14,897 nt of DNA from Conidiobolus incongruus B7586 (lineage: Eukaryota > Entomophthoromycota > Entomophthoromycetes > Entomophthorales > Conidiobolaceae), in NCBI GenBank assembly GCA_000697335.1, contig JNEM01014344.1, positions 1 to 14,897 of the forward strand. The letters run 5' to 3'. Of this stretch, positions 1-9,361 are shown one piece after another. The notes beneath the pieces were generated by a model. The model saw only the letters and a list, made by a program, of their open reading frames with translations, had not been told where the DNA came from and ran no database searches. Made by a program: the position numbers and the translations under genes. Positions within the stretch are counted from its first letter, which is position 1; every line of letters begins with the position of its first letter.

Positions 1-225
1 CTTTAATATTTGTAAAGATTAATTAAATATTTATGATAATTATAAAACCTTTTATAAATTTAAAAACTATTTTAAAAATATAAAACATCATCATAATTTA
101 ATTGTTAATAAAGATTTAAAAAATTTCTGTAAATTAACTATTTATTTATAAAAAAAATTTATTCATAGTGAATAATTAATTTAATATAGGTTTAATCCTA
201 AACAAACTTTATAAAGATAATTTAT
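1..225 (+). mobile_element. RT2, left part: Ty3/Gypsy retroelement, gag region (continues at 13513)
   Basis: This stretch matches 1283 to about 1504 of RT1 collinearly and in the same orientation; for example the tracts ending in AAAAACTATTTTAAAAATATAAA and ATAAAGATAA recur in both. It is therefore a fragment of a second copy of the same retroelement, from the gag part. It stops at a TA where Tc1-like copy D begins, and the same retroelement resumes at 13513 exactly where this part leaves off. The element runs off the window to the left, so its LTR is not seen. It is an old, heavily mutated fossil with many breaks. The match is read by eye. Confidence 0.8.
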
Positions 226-227
226 TA

Positions 228-552
228 TATTAACCTATAAAAATAAATTATAAAATTAAAAATATATGTATTTTAATTAATAATTAAAATAGCTGTATAT
301 ATTAGATTACTTAAAACTATAATATATAATTAATGTATATTATTTAATAATATATAAATATATTTCAATATATTTAGTAAACTATTAGTAAAAATATTAA
401 CCATTAATATTTAACTAAGGTAAATTATAAATTTGTGGGTTATTGAGATAAAGGGATATATTTAACAATATATTACTATATTTTTTTCTTTTTGTTATTA
501 TTATATATAATATTTTATAATTATACTAAATTTTTTTTATTAATATTATTAT
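228..552 (+). repeat. Left end of Tc1-like copy D (untranslated inverted-repeat region)
   Basis: This non-coding end aligns along its length with 2374-2695 of copy A and, in reverse complement, with the right end of copy C. The outer motif lies at 243-254 and the inner direct copy at 420-431, followed by the shared ATAAATTTGTGGGTT tract and a poorly conserved T-rich leader up to the transposase start. It ends at the RT1 insertion point. Confidence 0.85.
548..552. repeat. Target-site duplication ATTAT, left of RT1
   Basis: ATTAT directly precedes the TG that opens the 5' LTR and is repeated at 9143-9147 directly after the 3' LTR. Copy A has the matching unduplicated site around 2691-2699. A five-base duplication fits Ty3/Gypsy integrases. 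Confidence 0.8.
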
Positions 553-950
553 TGTTAAGAGACTAGTTCTTTAAATTTTTATATATACTTTCATATAATT
601 TAATTAATTATAAATTATATAATTAATTTATACTTATATAGTAAAATTAATTATATAAATATTATTGAATTATTTAATAAACTAGGTTCTTCTTTTTCTT
701 CTCAATTCTTACCATTTTTTACTTTTATACTATTTCTAAAATTGAAACTATATTTTATTAATATTATAAGATATTAACATTACCTAATATAAATTTTAAT
801 ATATTAGTAACTCATCTTAGTTTCAAGCTTAATTAAACTCTATTTACACTTGTACACTATAGCTATATTATATTACTATATTCTATACACACTATTTCTA
901 TATTAAATCTTCTTTTATACTATATTAATTTAACTACCACTATATTTATT
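553..950 (+). repeat. 5' LTR of RT1
   Basis: This is a 398-base direct repeat of 7440-7750 joined to 9063-9142. It opens with TG after the ATTAT duplication and ends just before a TAGTAGCAGT tract. Shared landmarks with the 3' LTR include GAATTATTTAATAAA, GATATTAACA, TTTTAATATATTAGTAACT and CACACTAT. The central part is rich in short AT palindromes. No promoter element can be named with confidence after this much mutation. Confidence 0.85.
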
Positions 951-968
951 TAGTAGCAGTAATAAAAC
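951..968 (+). other. Primer-binding-site-like tract of RT1
   Basis: The 5' LTR is followed at once by TAGTAGCAGTAATAAAAC. Many fungal LTR elements have a TGGTAGC-type site here, complementary to the 3' end of initiator tRNA-Met; one TG to TA change of the RIP type would give the observed start. Position supports the call; the tRNA assignment is tentative. Confidence 0.5.
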
Positions 969-1089
969 TATTAAAAACTTATTAGTAATTAATAAGTATC
1001 TATATTAAACCTAATTATTACTCTTTTAAATACTATCTATAATTTATTTTAGTTAAATTTAATACTATATACTATAATACTACTAAAAA

Positions 1090-2100
1090 AGAAAATACCC
1101 TTATATAATTTTAATAATGATAATAGTTTAATTACTAAGTAAATTTAAGACTTTAGTTTTTAAAACATTACTACCCTCTAAAAAGCTTACATTAAATAAC
1201 TTTTGATTAAAAAAATTATTTCTTAAAGAGTTTAAATTTAATAAACTAGCTACTTTACTATAATTAATATATTAAACTATCTCTTTAAAATTTTTAAAGA
1301 TAAATTAACTACTTATAATAGTTTTAAAAACCTTTATAAGCTTGAAAACTATATTAAAAATATAAAGAATTACCTTGATTTAATTTTAGATAAAAATCTA
1401 AATAATATCTTTTAATTAGCTATTATTTTTTAAAAAATCTACTTATACTTAGTAGTTAACTTATTATAAACTTATTCCTAAAGAATCTTCAGGAAAATAA
1501 CTTACTATAAAGATATAAACTTTTAAACAATTAGAAAAAACCCTTAAAGAGAAGCATTACCTAAAAAATCAAGTTTAATTAACAAGAGAAAAGTTTTCTT
1601 AACTTAAATAAAAAACTTTTAAAAGATAATTAATTGAGAAATATAATAAAATATATTTAACTATAATAAATATTACTAAAGAAGAACAAATCTACAAATT
1701 ATTACAATGCTTTAATTTTTAAATAAAGCTTTAGTTAGTTAATAGAAAACACTTTAATAATATGTTTTTTTAATATTGGTGATATAGTAATTATAATTGA
1801 TAATATTTTTTACTTTATAATTAAATTTTCCTACCTTAAAAATTAATCTTTTAAACTTTACCTTAACCCACTTAAGTTTTAAAAGATAAATGTTTCTGCT
1901 TTAAAACTTCATAAGAAAATTTTTAATGAAGAAGTTAAAACCTATTTAAGAATAAATAAAGGTTGTTACTACTATTAAAAAACTTAAGTTAAATATAAAG
2001 TTAATAAATACCCTTTAAAAAATAACATCTGTTTAATTTTTAATATTCTTAACCTACTAACTATAAATCAAACTTGAATAATATTAATATAACCTTAAAA
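1090..2100 (+). pseudogene. gag: Gag remnant of RT1
   Basis: The region between the 5' leader and copy A lies where gag belongs and is shared with RT2, which supports it as element coding sequence. Around 1958-2016 a Lys-Gly-Cys-Tyr-Tyr tract, seen also in RT2 near 13962-14010 as Lys-Gly-Cys-Tyr-Tyr-Cys, looks like the first half of a CCHC zinc knuckle, usual near the end of Gag. The rest is a lysine- and leucine-rich reading with no motif I can name. It is broken many times. The stretch 969-1090 is untranslated leader with no further signal seen. Confidence 0.6.
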
Positions 2101-2322
2101 TCACCCCTTTTATAATTAGCTAGCAAATTCTATATTTAATCTACAAAAGTTTTAATAAACTACTAATCTTAAAAATTAAACTATATATACTAGAGAAACC
2201 TAACTAATTAAATTATTAGAAATTAGAAATATTCTAATAACTAATTTATCTTGTGATTTTTTATCTTTAACTATTATTTTATTGTTTGTGTTAATTAGTT
2301 ATTTTATAAACATACTTATTAG

Positions 2323-2371
2323 TGTTTTAATTAATTTTAGTTGTTTTAATTAATTCTAGTTGTTTTAATTA
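2323..2371 (+). repeat. 19-base tandem repeat, about 2.5 units
   Basis: Units at 2323-2341 and 2342-2360 read TGTTTTAATTAATTYTAGT, and a partial third runs to 2371. The same place in RT2 (near 14315-14355) shows fewer or more decayed units. Copy A inserted right at its end. Confidence 0.75.
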
Positions 2372-2373
2372 TA

Positions 2374-3933
2374 TATTAACCTATAAAAGTAAGTTATAAA
2401 ATCAAAAATATATATATTAATAAATAACTAAAACAATTATATATATTAGATTATTTAAAATTATAATATAAAATTAAGGTATATTATTTAATAATAAATG
2501 AATATATTTAGATATATTTAGTAAACTATTAGCAAAAATATTAACCTTTAATATTTAACTAAAGTAAGTTATAAATTTGTGGGTTTTTGAGATAAAAGGA
2601 TATATTTAATAATATATAAACATATTTTCTTTCTCTCTTTAAAAATACTTTATATTATATTTTATAAATTTATTAAATTTTTTTATTAGTATTATTATAC
2701 TTAAATCCCTCTTTAAAAAAATCTACTTGTATATTTATTAACTTTATAAAGAAAGTAAATTAACTTATAAAATTGCTAGAATTACTAATGTTAGCTAGTT
2801 TATTATAGTTAAAGTTATTAGAAATAACAATAAAAAAACATTTAAACTTAAATTTAAATATGTTAAAATTATAAATAAACTTTATAAGAAGTATATTTGT
2901 AGGTTAGTTAATATAGGTAAATATAATATTATTGTAGAAATATACTTGGAAATATAAAACTATACAAGAATATTAGTTAACACTAATATTATTATATATA
3001 TTTTATATTAGCATAGATACTACTTATACTTTAAGAAAAAACACCCTTAATAAAAAAATCCTACTATAAAATTAAGTAAGAGTTTAAATATTGATACTAA
3101 TATTAAATTAAAACTAATTAGAGTAAGGTTATTTAGTTTAATAAAAAAAAATATACTTTAGTAGATTTAATAAAAAAACTAGATACTTTAAAAAAAATAC
3201 AAAACTACTTTATAACTATTATGTTAATTTTACCTAAAAGTATAATAATAGGTTAATTATTATTTAAAGATATATATTGTTTTTAGGTGTAAAATATCTT
3301 TATAATGTTAATAGGGGAATTAATATTAAAATATACTCAAGTATTCTAAACAATAAATTGAAAAAACTATTTAATAATATAGGTTAAATAAATCTAATAT
3401 TATTTTTTAATAAGATAATGTTTTTTGTTATACTATAGCTTTTATTACCAAATAGCTTAAAAATAACAAGATAATAGTTATAAAGTAGTTTCTTTAATCT
3501 TTTAACTTTAATTTAATTGAACACTTTTAGGATTAATTAAAAAAAGTTATTAAAGCTTTTCCCCTAGCTAAAAATTTAAATCAACTTTAAAAATATATTT
3601 AAGAAATATAGAACAAGATTAACTTTTCTTAGTGTAAGAATTTAGTTGATTCTATACCCTATAAACTTAAAGAAGTTAGAAAAGTTAAAGGTAGATATAC
3701 TAAATTTTAATTTTTTTTATCATCAACAACCTACAAATTTATAACTTATCTTAGGTAAAATTTAAAGGTTTTAATCAATTAATAACTAAATATTATGATT
3801 TAATGATATATATAATTAATAAATATAATAGATTATAATTATTTAATTTAAATTTATTTTATTAATTATTAATTAAGTTATTAGTAAAAATCTAAGTGTT
3901 TTTGATTTTATGATTTACTTTTGTATGTTAGTA
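2374..3933 (+). mobile_element. Tc1-like transposon copy A, complete length
   Basis: A 1560-base element with its transposase on the plus strand and TA on both sides (2372-2373, 3934-3935). The outer end motif is at 2389-2400 on the left and 3907-3918 (reverse) on the right; inner direct copies lie at 2564-2575 and 3738-3749, so the spacing is 175 and 169 bases. It sits in RT1 just past a short tandem repeat. RT2 has no insertion at the matching place (near 14355), which fixes the ends. It is moderately mutated by RIP, less than B and D and more than C. Confidence 0.9.
2697..3710 (+). pseudogene. Tc1-like (DD34E) transposase remnant, copy A
   Basis: The frame begins at 2697 with ATA where copy B has ATG, and ends at TAA 3708-3710, matching about 338 residues, a usual Tc1 length. 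The N-terminal third reads as a helix-turn-helix DNA-binding region (Ser/Thr-Tyr-x-Ile-Ala-x-Ile-Thr-x-Val-Ser). The first catalytic Asp has become Asn (near 3137); the second Asp is kept at 3414-3416 and the Glu at 3519-3521, with exactly 34 residues between, inside an Asn-Leu-Ile-Glu-His tract. Many TAA/TAG stops are present. Single-base losses in A-runs near 3050 and 3140, and another change before 3410, shift the frame out and back. It is inactive. Confidence 0.88.
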
Positions 3934-3935
3934 TA

Positions 3936-4560
3936 TTATCTTTTCTTGTATTATTGTAAAACTATCTTTACCTATTTAAAAAAGTAACATGATAATTAAA
4001 TATACTAATAACTTAATAAAACAAGTATGTAGTATTATATTTAGATACTTATTATTATTTTTTAATTATTATTAATATATTAAATTTTTAGTTAGTAACA
4101 TTAGTTATAATTTCTAACTAAGTTAAAATTAATTTAAATATTATAATTTTATATCTATGAATATTACTTTAAAATGCTACTAATTCATTTTTTTTATATT
4201 TTAAAAATAATTAATAGAATTAATTTTAAAAAACTTATATTACCCTATTATAAAATTATTAAATATTATACTTAATACTAACTCTACAATTATAATATAT
4301 AATTCTATTACTATAAGTAAAAATCAATGTAAAAAAATTACTAAAACTTTTATAGTTTATAAATATATATATTAGTTTATTACTTATCTATTAGTATTTT
4401 ATCTGTTAATTTCAATAAAGTTATATTTAATTACTACTTCTTATATAATATAGTAAGTTAATTTGCTAATGTTTTTAAACTTATAGATAAATTATGTCTT
4501 AAATATAATATTAAGTATAAAATTAAATTACTCCCTAGTATACAATTATATTTAAAGTTT
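3936..4560 (+). pseudogene. RT1 gag-pol junction and presumed protease region, remnant
   Basis: This stretch is shared with RT2 (14366-14897) and lies between gag and the reverse transcriptase, where Ty3/Gypsy elements have an aspartic protease. I cannot point to a sure Asp-Ser/Thr-Gly site, so the protease call rests on position. It is broken like the rest of the element. Confidence 0.45.
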
Positions 4561-5200
4561 ATTTACCTTTTATCTCTTATATAATATTAAACTTTAAAAG
4601 AAAAAATGCAAAAACTACTTAAAAATAAATATATTAGACTTCTTTCTTTACTATAAAAATTTCTAATCTTTTTTATAAAAAAAGCTGATGGTAGTTAATA
4701 ATTATATATTAATAAATATATTTTAAAATCTAAAACTATTAAGGTTAAAACTTTATTACTAAACTTATATAATGTTAAAGATAAACTATTTAGATTAACT
4801 ATATTTACTAAATTAAATTTTAAGAATAAATATTACTATATTAAAGTTAAAGAAAATTTTATCCCTTTAATTATTTTTAATACTCTTTCAAGTTACTATA
4901 AATTTACTATTATAAACTTTAAATTATGTAATACCCTTGTAACTTTTACTTAATTTATCAATTCCCTTTTTAATCTTATTTTTAATATTGTTCTTATTAC
5001 TTACTTTAATAATATCCTAATTTATTTAAAAACTAAAGAAGAATTTATATAACATGTTAATTAAGTTTTATAAATTATTCTAGAATATAAATTATTTTTA
5101 AAACTATTAAAATATATCTTTAATACCTCTTCTATCTTATTTTATAGTTATATTGTTTCCTCTTAAAAAATTAATATTGATTTAACTAAACTAAATGATG
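4560..5200 (+). pseudogene. pol: Reverse transcriptase domain remnant of RT1
   Basis: The block order is that of Ty3/Gypsy reverse transcriptase. A Lys-Lys-Ala-Asp-Gly-Ser tract near 4680-4697 matches the KKKDGS block; a Phe-Thr-Lys-Leu tract follows near 4806; a tract related to the FTVMPFGLxNAPxTF block lies at 4901-4952; and the region of the catalytic YxDD-type box is near 5000-5026. The fingers-palm order and spacing are normal for the family. It is broken many times. Confidence 0.8.
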
Positions 5201-5269
5201 TTAAAGTTTTTACTATACTTATAAACAAAAATTAATTTATGTTTATACTTAGATTATTAAATTACTTTA

Positions 5270-5840
5270 AAAATTTCTTTGGTTTTTTTATTGAATTTAT
5301 TATTTTTTTTATTAATCTCTTGAAGAAAAACTCTCTTTTTAAATAAACCTTACTATATACTTTTTATATAAATACTTTGATTTTCTATATTACTAATGCT
5401 TTTACTTTATTTATCTTTAAACTAAAACTACCTAGTATTATTTTTATTAACTTTGGTTTTTTATAATTAATAGATAATTAACTTAGTTTGAATTTAATTT
5501 ATATTTTACTTTATAATTATAAGATAAAATAATTGATAAAAGAGAATAGGTTAAATTTAACCTTATAAATATTACTTTAAAACTTATAATATTCTGGTTA
5601 AGAACAATAAAACCAACTAAATTAAAATACCTGATATATAAATAAAAACTTATTACTTTAGTAGAAATAATTAAAATTACTTATATCTCTTACCTTACAA
5701 TTGTTTTTAACACTTATAGATTATAAATCACTTATTTACTTAAATACTCAGAAATATTTATTAAGAAGATAAATTAAACAGATTAAAACTATCTAAGCTT
5801 ACCTTTTTTTATTTATTATCTGTTAGGTTAATAAAATTAT
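5270..5840 (+). pseudogene. pol: RNase H domain remnant of RT1
   Basis: It directly follows the reverse transcriptase. The opening Asn-Tyr-x-Lys-Asn-Phe tract near 5257-5280 corresponds to the NYYRRFI block that links RT to RNase H in Ty3/Gypsy elements, and the tract near 5745-5830 matches the usual end of the domain (a leucine-rich helix before the linker to integrase). It is broken many times. Confidence 0.65.
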
Positions 5841-5919
5841 ATTATAGATACTTTATTAAAAAATCTTACCTACTTACCTTTTTAATCTAATTATAAAAAC
5901 CCAGCAAATATTAACACAA

Positions 5920-6860
5920 TGATTATTAATGAAGGAAATAAAAAATTTATTAAACTATTATAAGAAACACTATTAAATAATAATTTTTTTATTTTAGTTA
6001 AAGAAAAACTTTTTAAACAATTAGAAAACTAATTAAAATATGTTAAAAGATATAAAAATATTAATAACTTACTATATTATAATAATTGTCTATATGTTCC
6101 TAATATTACTTATATTTAACAAATAATAATTAATCAATATTATAATTTATTTTTTAGAGGATATCAAAACTAATTAAAAACTACTAAGAGAATTAAAACA
6201 AGGTACTACTAACTTTCCCTAATTAAATTAGTTTAGAAATACACTAATACCTATGATATATGATAAAAAACTAAATATAATATATATTTAAAATATAGTA
6301 AACTTTTTCCCTTATAAATCCTTAATAAAATTTAATAACAAATCTAACTTTATTATATAAAAAATTTTAAATCAGCAAATAATTATAATAACTTATTAAT
6401 TAGAATTAATTCATTTTCTAAATATGTTTATTTTATTCTTTATTTTAAAACTTCTATAATTAAAGATATTGTATAATTATTATTCTTTATTATCTTTACC
6501 TATTATTAAATTCTATAAACTATTGTATCTGATAAAGATATATAATTTAACTTTTAATTTTAAAAGTTACTATCCTTTTCTTTTAAGATTAACCTTGTTA
6601 TATTAATTATTAAATATTACTAAACTAATAAACTTATTAAAAAAACTCTTAAAACCTTAAAGCAAATAATTAAAGCTTATAATAACTCTAATCAATAAAA
6701 TTAAAATACCTATATCTACTAACTCTAATATTTATTCAACACCTGTATTAACAAATTAACAAGTTTTAGCTCTTATTTCATTAATTATAATAAATATCTT
6801 AATTTAATAATTACTCTAAAACTTTAAATCAACTTACCTTTAAATATTATGGATATTTAA
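5920..6860 (+). pseudogene. pol: Integrase remnant of RT1
   Basis: The zinc-binding N-terminal part is at about 6120-6260, with a tract that corresponds to the YWP block before the second cysteine pair. The DDE core follows: a Phe-Ser-Lys-Tyr-Val tract near 6415-6430 and a Val-Ser-Asp-Lys-Asp tract near 6525-6540 at the second catalytic Asp; the third acidic site should lie near 6640. Integrase placed after RNase H is the Ty3/Gypsy order. It is broken many times. Confidence 0.75.
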
Positions 6861-7199
6861 TCTAATATCAAGTATAATAATTCCTTTGTTAAATTCAACT
6901 TAGAAGAAAATTAAAAGATAATAGAATAATAATACTTAAAGTTTTTTAGAAATCCTCCTAAATATAAAATTAACATGTTTGTATACTTAGAACAATTTAC
7001 CCTTAAACCTACTTTATTTAAATCTAGCTTAAATCCCAAATATTTACTATTATATTATAATCCCTATAAAATTTAATCTATTGATTTAAACTTTGAAAAT
7101 ATTACCTTAGAATTATCTCTAGCTTTGAGGATTAACTTTAGCTTTTACATATTTAAAATTAAACCATATTTTGAAGATTATAACACTTTTCCTAATAAA

Positions 7200-7400
7200 T
7201 TAAAAATTTTAAAACTATATTTAATTATTAATTAAGATAGAGAAAAAAAATATTATGTTAATTATATAATTAAATCTAAATCTATTAGGAATAAGTTTTA
7301 CCTTTATATAAAATAAATAGGTTATCTTATTAACAAGTTATCTAAAAACCCCTAGAAAATATTAAGAATATTTTAGCTTATTATAACTATTTATAAAAAA
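7200..7400 (+). pseudogene. Chromodomain-like remnant at the C-terminus of RT1 integrase
   Basis: About 30-60 codons before the 3' LTR the reading is tyrosine-rich with a Tyr-Ile-Lys-x-Ile-Gly-Tyr tract near 7300-7325, followed by Asn-Pro-x-Lys: the order of a chromodomain (tyrosine cage strand, VKWKGY-like strand, then a tryptophan-proline turn). Chromoviruses use this module to steer integration to heterochromatin. The upstream stretch 6860-7200 is the integrase C-terminal part, with no motif I can name. It is broken. Confidence 0.6.
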
Positions 7401-7432
7401 TTAAAAAGTGTATCTCTTTTAAAAAACATATT

Positions 7433-7439
7433 AAAAGAG
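7433..7439 (+). other. Polypurine-tract-like site of RT1
   Basis: AAAAGAG lies directly before the 3' LTR start (7440), the place of the plus-strand primer. It is short, perhaps shortened by mutation. Confidence 0.5.
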
Positions 7440-7750
7440 TATTAAAAAGCTAATTCTTTAAATTCTTATATATACTATTATATATTTTAATTAACTATAA
7501 ATTATATAATTAATTAATACTTAAATAGTTAAATTAATTATATAAATAATATTGAATTATTTAATAAATTAGGTTTTTTTTCTTAATTCTTATTATTTTT
7601 TACTATTATACCATTTCAAAATTAAAACTATATTCTATTAATATTATAGGATATTAACACTACCAAATATAAATTTTAATATATTAGTAACTTATCCTAG
7701 TTTGAAGCTTAATTAAACTTTGTTTATATTTACACACTATAGTTATAATA
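7440..7750 (+). repeat. 3' LTR of RT1, first part
   Basis: It aligns with the 5' LTR from 553 on; TATTAAAAAGC here matches TGTTAAGAGAC there. It breaks off at the TA (7749-7750) where mariner M was inserted and resumes at 9063. The joined LTR is about 391 bases. Confidence 0.85.
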
Positions 7751-7822
7751 TTATCTTAAATTTAAAATAATAGGAAATTTTTTAATTTCTAATTTTTCAA
7801 ATATATTATTAGTTTAAAATAA

Positions 7823-7841
7823 ATATATATATATATATATA
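7823..7841. repeat. Short (AT)n run
   Basis: About nine AT units in the non-coding left end of mariner M. It is a simple repeat with no further meaning evident. Confidence 0.9.
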
Positions 7842-7949
7842 AAGTTAATAGGAAATTATATATTTTAATATATGTATATATTAGTTTTTTTGATTAAAAA
7901 ATTAACTTTTTAAAATTTTTTTTTAAATTAATTATTTTGAAACTAAATA

Positions 7950-8990
7950 ATAATCATCAAAAGTTTTTTATTTTAGTATTAGTAAAGCTTAACTATAAAC
8001 CCTCTAAAATTATTTAAAATTTACAAACAGCTTTTAATAATAAAATATTATCTAAATTAACAATTTATCACTAGGTTAATTACTTTAAAGCTAAAAGAGA
8101 AACTATTCAAAACCTGCTAAAATCAAAAAAATTAACTTTAACTATTATTCTTTTAATTATAAATAAAGTGAAATAATATATTGAAAAGTATCTTTTTACT
8201 TCAGCTAAAGAATTATTAAAGTATTTTAATATTAGTTTTATAAGTATTTTATATATTTTAAAGTTTAAACTAAAATTAATAAATAAAAATATAAAATAGG
8301 TACTTTATAATTTAACCAAAACTTAAATAAAAGCTAAAGTAGTTATTGTTAAACAAAACCTATTGAAATATTACTAGAAGTTTAAACTTTTAGAGTGAAT
8401 AATTATAATTAAAGAATTTTAAATCTTTATGTATAATCTTTTACTAAAACACAAATCAAGATGCTAAATTAAGCTAAATTATCCCCCTCTATAAATCCCT
8501 TTAAATAAACATTTTATTAATAAGTGAATGTTTATTATAGTAATAAATTATAATAGTATATGCTATTCTTATTTAATTCTTGAAGGAAAATTAATCAATA
8601 GTATATTATATATTGTTTTTTTAGTAAAAGTGTTTTTAATTAGTATTCTCAATATAATTTGAGAAAACCTATTATTTTACATGATAGTTATAAAATATAT
8701 AAATTTAAAAATATAAAAAACTTTCTAGTTAAAAATAACTAGAAAAAATTACTATATCTAGTATATTCTTTTAATTATAACTTATGTAATTATAATTACT
8801 TTAAGCCATTAAAAAACCAGCTTACAAGAAAGAAAATTTCTACAGGAAAATTTAATTAGTTTATGAAACATTAAATTTTAGCTTTTAATAAAAAAAATAT
8901 TTTTTAAGTGTTAGAAGTTTGTTAAAAGTATAGTAAAAAATTATTAATAATAAAAAAAACCATTAAATTTATATTATATATATATTTATA
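7950..8990 (+). pseudogene. Mariner transposase remnant (DD34D)
   Basis: The last two catalytic positions are clear. His-Asp at 8680-8685 is the second Asp; the third site is AAT (Asn) at 8788-8790 within Leu-Cys-Asn-Tyr, exactly 34 residues later, where mariners have Ser-Pro-Asp-Leu-Ala-Pro-Cys-Asp-Tyr. One G to A change of the RIP type accounts for Asn. Downstream Lys-Pro-Leu-Lys-Asn and a phenylalanine-rich helix match the mariner C-terminus; upstream Leu-Thr-Lys-Thr (near 8310) and Met-Phe-Ile-Ile (near 8529) fit the linker and the strand after the first Asp. There are many TAA/TAG stops, and the frame shifts near 8660-8668. The start is not certain and the limits are approximate. Confidence 0.8.
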
Positions 8991-9062
8991 TATAATATAT
9001 ATTTTAATGTTTATTTATTTTTAATCATAAACAATTCCTTTTATTAAAAATACAAAATGATA

Positions 9063-9142
9063 TATTATTATATATTATACACACTATATTTATATTAAGT
9101 TTTCCTTTATACTATATTAGTTTAACTATCACTACACTTATA
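9063..9142 (+). repeat. 3' LTR of RT1, last part
   Basis: It matches 5' LTR 873-950: TATACACACTAT, CCTTTATACTATATTA and TTTAACTATCACTACACTTA align with few differences. It ends in TATA, as expected for a CA end changed by RIP, and is followed by the ATTAT duplication. Confidence 0.85.
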
Positions 9143-9147
9143 ATTAT
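9143..9147. repeat. Target-site duplication ATTAT, right of RT1
   Basis: Second copy of the five bases at 548-552. D continues at once with ATTTAAATCCCTC, which matches copy A from about 2699. Confidence 0.8.
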
Positions 9148-9361
9148 ATTTAAATCCCTCTTTAAAATAATTTATTTATAAATTAATTAACTTAATACAA
9201 AAATAAAATAAATTATAATATTATTAGAATTATTAATATTAATTTAATTATTATAATTAAAGTTATTAAAAATAACAATATAAACACATTTAAATTGAAA
9301 TTTAAATTTGTTAAAACTATAGATAAATATAATAAAAAATATATCTATAATTTAGCTAGTA

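Larger units (their letters stand above)
7751..9060 (+). mobile_element. Mariner (DD34D) transposon M in the 3' LTR of RT1
   Basis: A 1310-base insertion, the standard mariner size, flanked by TA at 7749-7750 and 9061-9062. Its ends form an imperfect terminal inverted repeat of about 26 bases: 7751-7776 against the reverse complement of 9035-9060 match at about 19 of 26 positions, and some mismatches are of the RIP type. Cutting it out restores the 3' LTR to a gap-free match with 5' LTR positions around 860-890. The motif TAGGAAATT occurs twice near the left end (about 7771 and 7849). The transposase runs on the plus strand. It belongs to a different lineage from A-D. Confidence 0.85.
553..9142 (+). 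mobile_element. RT1: Ty3/Gypsy chromovirus, complete length, broken, with two DNA transposons inside
   Basis: RT1 is an LTR retrotransposon with both LTRs, a primer-binding-site-like tract, gag, pol in the order reverse transcriptase, RNase H, integrase, a C-terminal chromodomain-like tract, and a purine tract before the 3' LTR. The order RT-RNase H-IN and the chromodomain place it in Ty3/Gypsy, chromovirus branch. Without copy A (2374-3933) and mariner M (7751-9060) it is about 5.7 kb, a normal size. It carries a five-base ATTAT duplication. It is a fossil with many (dozens of) breaks. The two LTRs differ at roughly one position in eight by eye, mostly C/T and G/A, so RIP rather than time sets the divergence and it cannot be dated by a clock; it is younger than D and older than A and M. 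Confidence 0.85.

Noticed and set aside
3-226. A separate solo element at the left edge
   Set aside because: It aligns with RT1 from 1283 on and joins 13513 onward, so it is the left half of RT2.
7823-7841. The (AT)n run as an origin or matrix-attachment signal
   Set aside because: A run of nine units in DNA this rich in A+T is expected by chance, and nothing else supports a function.
553-9142. Dating RT1 by LTR divergence
   Set aside because: The differences are mainly RIP-type transitions, so a clock would greatly overstate the age.
9043-9147. A short solo LTR beside copy D
   Set aside because: It is the end of RT1's 3' LTR, cut off from the rest by mariner M.
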